A program made the position numbers and the translations under genes. From contig CM022675.1 of the NCBI GenBank assembly GCA_012295275.1, positions 270,240-282,739 of the forward strand: a DNA stretch of 12,500 nt, in the 5' to 3' direction. Below the pieces are notes generated by a model that saw nothing but the letters and a program-made list of their open reading frames with translations, was not told the origin of the DNA and made no database searches. The DNA comes from Chrysomallon squamiferum (lineage: Eukaryota > Mollusca > Gastropoda > Neomphalida > Peltospiridae). Below, piece after piece: positions 8,157 to 12,500 of this stretch (positions are counted from its first letter, which is position 1; the number at the start of each line of letters is the position of its first letter).

Positions 8157-8337
8157 CAAAAAAATATACATATAGGTGTCTAAGTTCATATGTTTTATGT
8201 GTGTCCATATGCAAAGATTTAATTCATAGGCGTTATAAACATTTCAAATCGACAAGCTATTTCATTGTACTTCATTAAAATTTACATTTAAACAAATATA
8301 AAATAAATGAATTCACAAGAACATGAAAGGCAAAAAC

Positions 8338-8556
8338 AGTGTTTTGATCTGGTAGGAAATTACAAACAGTCAATGAACGCCCGGTGAGAGGGTGCGGTGT
8401 TATCGACACGTACTTAACTCCGTACAGCTCCCCCCGTACACGTACAGGCGTGTTTAGTTCACTGCCAGACGTAGACTTGTTAGAAAACAAACACGTACTT
8501 CTTATGTTAACTGTCACAAATGAAAAACAGCGTTTAAAATAATAATAATTTAAATA

Positions 8557-8594
<38 letters not shown>

Positions 8595-8680
8595 AAAACA
8601 ATAAAAAAAAAAAAAAATTTTTAAAACATTAAAAAATAAAAAAAAAAAAAATAAAAAATAAAAATAAAAACAATATATTA
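8338..8680 (+). repeat. A-tailed segment, possible decayed retroelement
   Basis: A relatively GC- and CpG-rich segment (8370-8465) contains several CGTAC words. It is followed by AT-rich sequence, a pure A35 run (8558-8592) and A-rich sequence to 8680. An internal segment ending in a long A tail resembles a retroposed copy. No target-site duplication or Pol III box pair is clear. The minus-strand frame over 8601-8275 has no recognisable domain and begins inside poly(T). Confidence 0.3.
8558..8592 (+). repeat. Poly(A) run of 35
   Basis: An uninterrupted A homopolymer, followed by AATAAA-like A-rich sequence to 8680. Confidence 0.97.
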
Positions 8681-8689
8681 CTTCCTGGT

Positions 8690-9500
8690 GGGTTTTCGCC
8701 AAGTTTTAGCAGCCCATTAAAGCGACGTGTTTCCTTTTGATATCTGCAAAATATCGCATACCACTGTATGATACTAAATAATTTAATAATTAAATCTATC
8801 AAGGTCCTGAATTTCTAAAATCATGATTAATCGGGTGAAAAAAAAAAAAAAAAAGGAAGAAAAAAGATACAAGAAAAAAATGTTTTACTTTGACATCCTT
8901 GGCGTTTTAGCAGTCTACTGTTAAATGACGTCATAATGTTAAATGATGTCGTACTGGACCGTATGTATTTTAACAGAATAAACCCGTTGATTCATGGTAC
9001 ATGTTAATCTTTTACATTTAGCAGCAAGTGCGATTTTATATGCACCTACCCATAGACAGCAATATACAGTTCATAGCACTTCGTTGGCAATGGTTAGAAA
9101 GGGATACGAACAAATAAATGTCGTTTGACACGCAATAAGTGTTATATCAAAATATGTTGAGATGATTTTAAATATTCGTTGATTCATTTCATCATTATAT
9201 AAAACAACAACAAAACAACAACAGTAATAATAATAAAGATGATGATGGTGATAACGAAGGTGATCATGTATTAACTGTTTTAAATTCCAACGTCTTGATT
9301 AATTATTCTATTTTATCGTTACGTAAAAAACCCCAACTAGAATTGCTGAACAAAAATTTGTGTTGAATCACAAACTGGTTTCATACGCCCAGATAAAACA
9401 GATAAAAGTGAACACACCTACAGGCTTAATTGCTTTGTAATCGAGAAACAGAGGTGAATTTTAACACTGCTCAAACAAGGGAGTAATTGTTTGACGCGAT
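8690..9500. other. Unannotated intergenic stretch
   Basis: About 800 bp with no exon or RNA gene recognised. It contains an A run (8839-8854), the 18-bp CRE-like tandem repeat (8920-8955) and short AAC/AAT/GAT triplet words (9205-9265). Confidence 0.55.
8920..8955 (+). promoter_or_regulatory. 18-bp tandem repeat with a perfect CRE palindrome
   Basis: Two adjacent 18-bp units both start GTTAAATGAYGTC. The first contains TGACGTCA (8926-8933), the full CREB/ATF site; the second has TGATGTCG. No gene is recognised nearby, so function is unknown. Confidence 0.4.
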
Positions 9501-9885
9501 GCTTCATATTGCTTCACATCCTTTCTCCCTGTATATTTTTATACAGTTAAAATACAGAGAGACATAAAAGTTCTGAATACATGATTGAGAATTGTAAATG
9601 AAACTAGTCAAACTGAACAGAGACTGGTGAAATCGTACGTCGTTAGTGATATTCGTAAATGTGGAGCGAATACGTAATCTAATTAATGTCGCCAATGCTG
9701 AACAGTGCATAGTATGCAAATAAAGTAGCTTACACGTCTTTCTTTCATTCATTTTCTGTGTCTTTGTTTCCTTCTATTTCTCTTTATCTCGTTTTTCTTT
9801 CTCACTCTGTCACTGTTTGTTTCCCTTCCTCCCTCTCTATCTGGCTGTCTTGCTCTTTTCTATGTCTTACATATCTTCCTCGCTG

Positions 9886-9890
<5 letters not shown>

Positions 9891-9967
<77 letters not shown>

Positions 9968-9972
9968 CCTCC

Positions 9973-10046
<74 letters not shown>

Positions 10047-10051
10047 CCCCC
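9891..10051 (+). repeat. Two (CT)n arrays split by a CCCT motif, ending in C8
   Basis: (CT)n at 9891-9963, then three CCCT-type units, (CT)n again at about 9976-10044, then eight C. The strand is opposite to the GA arrays at 5.7-6.3 kb. Ser-Leu or Arg-Glu frames over this tract are artefacts. Confidence 0.98.
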
Positions 10052-10099
10052 TTTATCTCTCTCCATGAATACAAATTCTAAACAAGATAACATTAGTGG

Positions 10100-10500
10100 T
10101 TCAAAACAAACAACAATTTGTTAAAAAAAAAAAGAAGAAAAAAAAACAGATTTCTTTTCTCGGCGGTCACATTTCCCGCTGTGTCGAGGGTTGCCTCGCC
10201 TAGAGGTGTCAATCCTGGTAGGTAATTATCACGAGCTTTTCACGTTTCAGCAGCAGAGACAGTGTGTATCTTTCTCGCGAACCAATATTTGCTCTCTTAA
10301 TTCGTTCAAGGGGTTTAGCTAGTGTGTAGCTTCCGAAAAGCCGAGATGGAACCTTTCATATGTAATCCTGTTCCAGTCCCGTTGTTGATGTGTACGCCGG
10401 TGATGTCGTCGTGTTTAGAAATCATATATCGTTGTTGGTGATCTGTTATGTCACCTGTTTAACAGATTTCTTTTTTTTTTAGGTTTCTTACTGTGCACGT
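10100..10500. other. Higher-complexity stretch without a supported gene
   Basis: This is more balanced in base composition than its surroundings, with a small CGAGG/CCTCG hairpin near 10183-10197. Splice-like words occur, but no frame stays open long enough to call an exon. It is a place where an exon or promoter could hide. Confidence 0.35.
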
Positions 10501-10528
10501 TTTTTTTAGTGTTTGTATGTTCGAAATT

Positions 10529-10589
10529 GTGTGTATGTATGTATATGTATGTATGTATGTATGTATGTGTGTATATGTATGTATGTATG

Positions 10590-10621
<32 letters not shown>

Positions 10622-10670
10622 TGTATGTATGTATGTATGTATGTATGTATGTATGTATGTATGTATGTGT
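10529..10670 (+). repeat. (TGTA)n tetranucleotide array
   Basis: About 140 bp of ATGT units. Imperfect GTGT/ATAT variants lie on the left, and a pure block runs from about 10594 to 10666. Met-Tyr-Val-Cys or Tyr-Ile-His-Thr frames here are translation artefacts. Confidence 0.98.
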
Positions 10671-10679
10671 CTGTCTTTC

Positions 10680-11020
10680 TATCTAGCTGTTCATGTGTGC
10701 GAATGTACATACAGATATATACATACGTACTTAAATACGTTATTTATAATGATCTCACAAGTTCTTTTATTTAACACTTATTAAACTAAAAAAAAAAAGA
10801 GAAAAAAAGATGTCTTTGTCTGCTATTTCTAGGCCTTTCTGTCAGTATATCAATCCTAATCCTTCAATTTCACCTGTTTTATTTGATTCAGAACGAAGAT
10901 AGTAACTCATATTCACAACAATCGGATCAAGCCATAAAAGACAAAATAGATGTTAAGATTACATCTGACATAAAATACGTCATTAGTAGATGTGACGTTT
11001 CTAAAATATGTCACTGCTCC
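10680..11020. other. Unannotated stretch
   Basis: AT-rich sequence with an A-rich tract (10787-10809). A 6-bp AGATGT/ACATCT hairpin lies at 10948-10966, and two half-CRE ACGTCA/TGACGT words near 10977-11000. No gene was found. Confidence 0.5.
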
Positions 11021-11064
11021 AGGCCTGTGATATATATATATATATATTAATATTGTACAGGTCT
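11021..11064. repeat. (TA)n flanked by inverted arms, cruciform candidate
   Basis: AGGCCTGT (11021-11028) and ACAGGTCT (11057-11064) pair over eight positions with one wobble. They enclose a (TA)n-rich core that can also pair with itself. Confidence 0.45.
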
Positions 11065-11227
11065 ACCGCCGATAGCTGTTTCTCTGTTTATTAAATATCA
11101 CAGTGTTTTTTATCTGGTAGATACACTGACTGTTACGTTTCCGTGCACCGCATATTGCCGTTTTATACAGACTGCAAGTGCTAATAGTTATCAGTGTGTG
11201 TATATGTGGCAGATAGACAGATAGATA

Positions 11228-11478
11228 GTAGTAGTAGTAGTAACAGTAGCAGTAGTAATTGATGTTGTTGTAGTACTAGTAGTAGAAGAAGTAGTAGTAG
11301 TAACAGTAGCAGTAGTAGTTGATGTTGTTGTAGTACTAGTAGTAGTAGAAGTAGTAGTAGTAACAGTAGCAGTGGTAGTTGATGTTGTTGTAGTACTAGT
11401 AGTAGTACAAGTAGTAGTAGTAACAGTAGCAGTAGTAGTTGATGTTGTTGTAGTACTTGTAGTAGTAGAAGTAGTAGT
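11228..11478 (+). repeat. 60-bp minisatellite, about four copies
   Basis: The unit is an AGT-triplet block with AACAGTAGCAGT, then TTGATGTTGTTG, then TAGTACTAGT. It repeats at exactly 60 bp four times with a few substitutions. A fifth partial copy (11461 on) loses one base and decays. The unit length is a multiple of three, and the minus strand stays open as a Thr/Ser-rich 20-residue repeat. There is no Met or flanking exon signal, so it is scored as non-coding. Confidence 0.95.
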
Positions 11479-11750
11479 AGTACAGTAGCAGTAATACTGG
11501 TGGTGATGTTTTTGTACTAGTAGTAGTAGCTACTTGGTGGTGATTTTGTACTAGTACTACTACTTCTAATAGTAGTCGTAGAATAGTAGTGAATAATAGT
11601 AGTAGTACTAACAGTGGTATTGTTTGTAATAGTAGTAGTAATAGTGATAGTAATAGTAACAGTAGTATTGGCAGTTTAATAACAATAGTAGTAGTTTTAG
11701 TAGTAGTAGTAATAATAAAAAAATACTAATAATAATAGCAGCAGTAGTAG
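11479..11750 (+). repeat. Degenerate AGT triplet-repeat tract
   Basis: Imperfect AGT, ACT and AAT triplets continue from the 60-bp array and change strand sense locally (CTACTACTTCT near 11555). This looks like the substrate from which the 60-bp unit was amplified. Confidence 0.9.
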
Positions 11751-11839
11751 AACTAAGACAAAAAGAGTATAACGCAACAAAGAACTACACACAGTATCAG
11801 TTTAAAATGTAAAAGTGCATAACTATGTGCGCGCATTCA

Positions 11840-11915
11840 TACACACGTATATACAGACACTCACACACACACATACACACGCATAGTCAGTACACACATA
11901 TATTCACACAGAAAT
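11840..11915 (+). repeat. Imperfect CA-rich tract
   Basis: CACA and CATA words, resembling the CA-rich tract in intron 1. Confidence 0.85.
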
Positions 11916-11929
11916 TCATTCATACAGAA

Positions 11930-12500
11930 ATAACGTATGTCGTAATTCTTTTTTTTTTATTCTTGCCAACAATCTGTTTACATGATGTACTGATTTTAAA
12001 GGGTAAATTATTTTCGTCATTATCGTCATATGAAAGAGAAATTTTAGAACGAACATAACTTTCTGACGCAACAGGATTTCTATTACTACCATTACCATTA
12101 ATAACAACCATTATAAGACGTAAAACACAAAAATAAACCCAAAATATCCTGAGGAAAATTCCCTGCATAATCTCTCCTTAATAGTTTATCGTTCCTGGAG
12201 CTTTTTTTTATAAAGGGAAGGTTATTTATTTACCCATTATGTAATGTAAAACTCGGTTAATTGCAACGACAGAGAAAAATCGGGGAATTCCCCAACCGGT
12301 TATTCCTGTTCTATTTATAGCTACAGTAACAACGTACATTTTTACTGGAATTTTTTTTCGTTTTACATCGCTATTATTTTACAAAATGTGCATTTGTGAA
12401 TTTAAGCAGAAATTAATTTATTTTTCTGGTTTCATTCTTCTTTACTGTTATTATTGTTTTCCCTCCAATTTTGGTTTCTTTTAAAAATTATCTTCTTTGA
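11930..12500. other. Unannotated right end
   Basis: AT-rich sequence. The short open frames over 11916-12168 carry no domain, and T-rich tracts lie at 12355 and 12420. The only notable item is the double palindrome at 12282-12301. Confidence 0.5.
12282..12301. promoter_or_regulatory. Two adjacent palindromes, first matching a kappa-B site
   Basis: GGGGAATTCCCC (12282-12293) is a perfect 12-bp palindrome containing the symmetric NF-kappa-B/Rel site GGGAATTCCC. AACCGGTT (12294-12301), another perfect palindrome, follows immediately. Binding is inferred from the motif alone. Confidence 0.4.

Noticed and set aside
8275-8601. Minus-strand 108-residue frame
   Set aside because: It begins in poly(T), has no recognisable domain and no splice context. 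It is kept only as part of the A-tailed segment.
9504-9752. Minus-strand 82-residue frame
   Set aside because: No domain, AT-driven codons and no nearby exon signals. It is within chance length.
9758-10093. Overlapping frames on both strands over the CT arrays
   Set aside because: CT and GA repeats have no stop codons in these frames. The flanks show no protein signal.
10098-10107. GGTTCAAAAC, a match to the Pol III B-box
   Set aside because: The upstream 30-60 bases are CT repeat and AT-rich sequence with no A-box, so it is a chance match.
10459-10784. Met-Tyr-Val-Cys and Tyr-Ile-His-Thr repeat proteins
   Set aside because: These are translations of the (TGTA)n array in several frames and both strands.
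11228-11478. Regular 60-bp spacing that could suggest a CRISPR array
   Set aside because: The whole 60 bp is conserved between copies, with no unique spacers, and the setting is a eukaryotic AGT tract.
11916-12168. Two overlapping minus-strand frames of 63 and 82 residues
   Set aside because: Short, mutually out of frame, and without domain or signal.

Overview
The window looks like animal nuclear DNA, most likely from a mollusc; a cephalopod such as an octopus fits best. That is an inference from style, because no marker gene identifies a lineage. The DNA is AT-rich and intron-dominated. It is full of long pure microsatellites: (GA)n runs of 70-130 bp, (TAA)n, (TGTA)n, (CA)n and AGT triplets. 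There are no bacterial operons, ribosome binding sites, CRISPR arrays or RNA genes. Most open frames here are microsatellites read as peptides.

The left 5.5 kb holds one gene I can support, on the minus strand, so it reads from about 5.48 kb down to about 0.2 kb. Three exons join cleanly in frame: a 14-nt coding first exon (5437-5424), a 204-nt middle exon (3007-2804) and a 271-nt last exon (608-338). All junctions are GT-AG and both introns are phase 2. The result is a 162-residue calmodulin-like protein with four EF-hand units. Only the second unit (residues 51-62) has a standard calcium loop. A TATA box sits 41 bases upstream of a strong Kozak ATG, and poly(A) signals lie about 95 bases past the stop codon. 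The two introns (about 2.4 and 2.2 kb) contain microsatellites, a diverged copy of the same dispersed repeat in each, and a pair of CTCF-like motifs in intron 2.

Upstream of the promoter (5.7-6.33 kb) are three (GA)n arrays of about 130, 90 and 81 bp. From 6.33 to 12.5 kb I find no convincing exon. That stretch holds GT, TGTA and CT microsatellites, a local 60-70 bp duplication, an A-tailed segment, a CRE-like tandem pair, a four-copy 60-bp minisatellite grown out of AGT triplets, and a perfect palindrome matching a kappa-B site.

I do not see a new multi-gene system. The points most worth checking are the reconstructed EF-hand gene with its very short first coding exon, the CTCF-like pair in its second intron, the repeat shared by both introns, and the 60-bp array.
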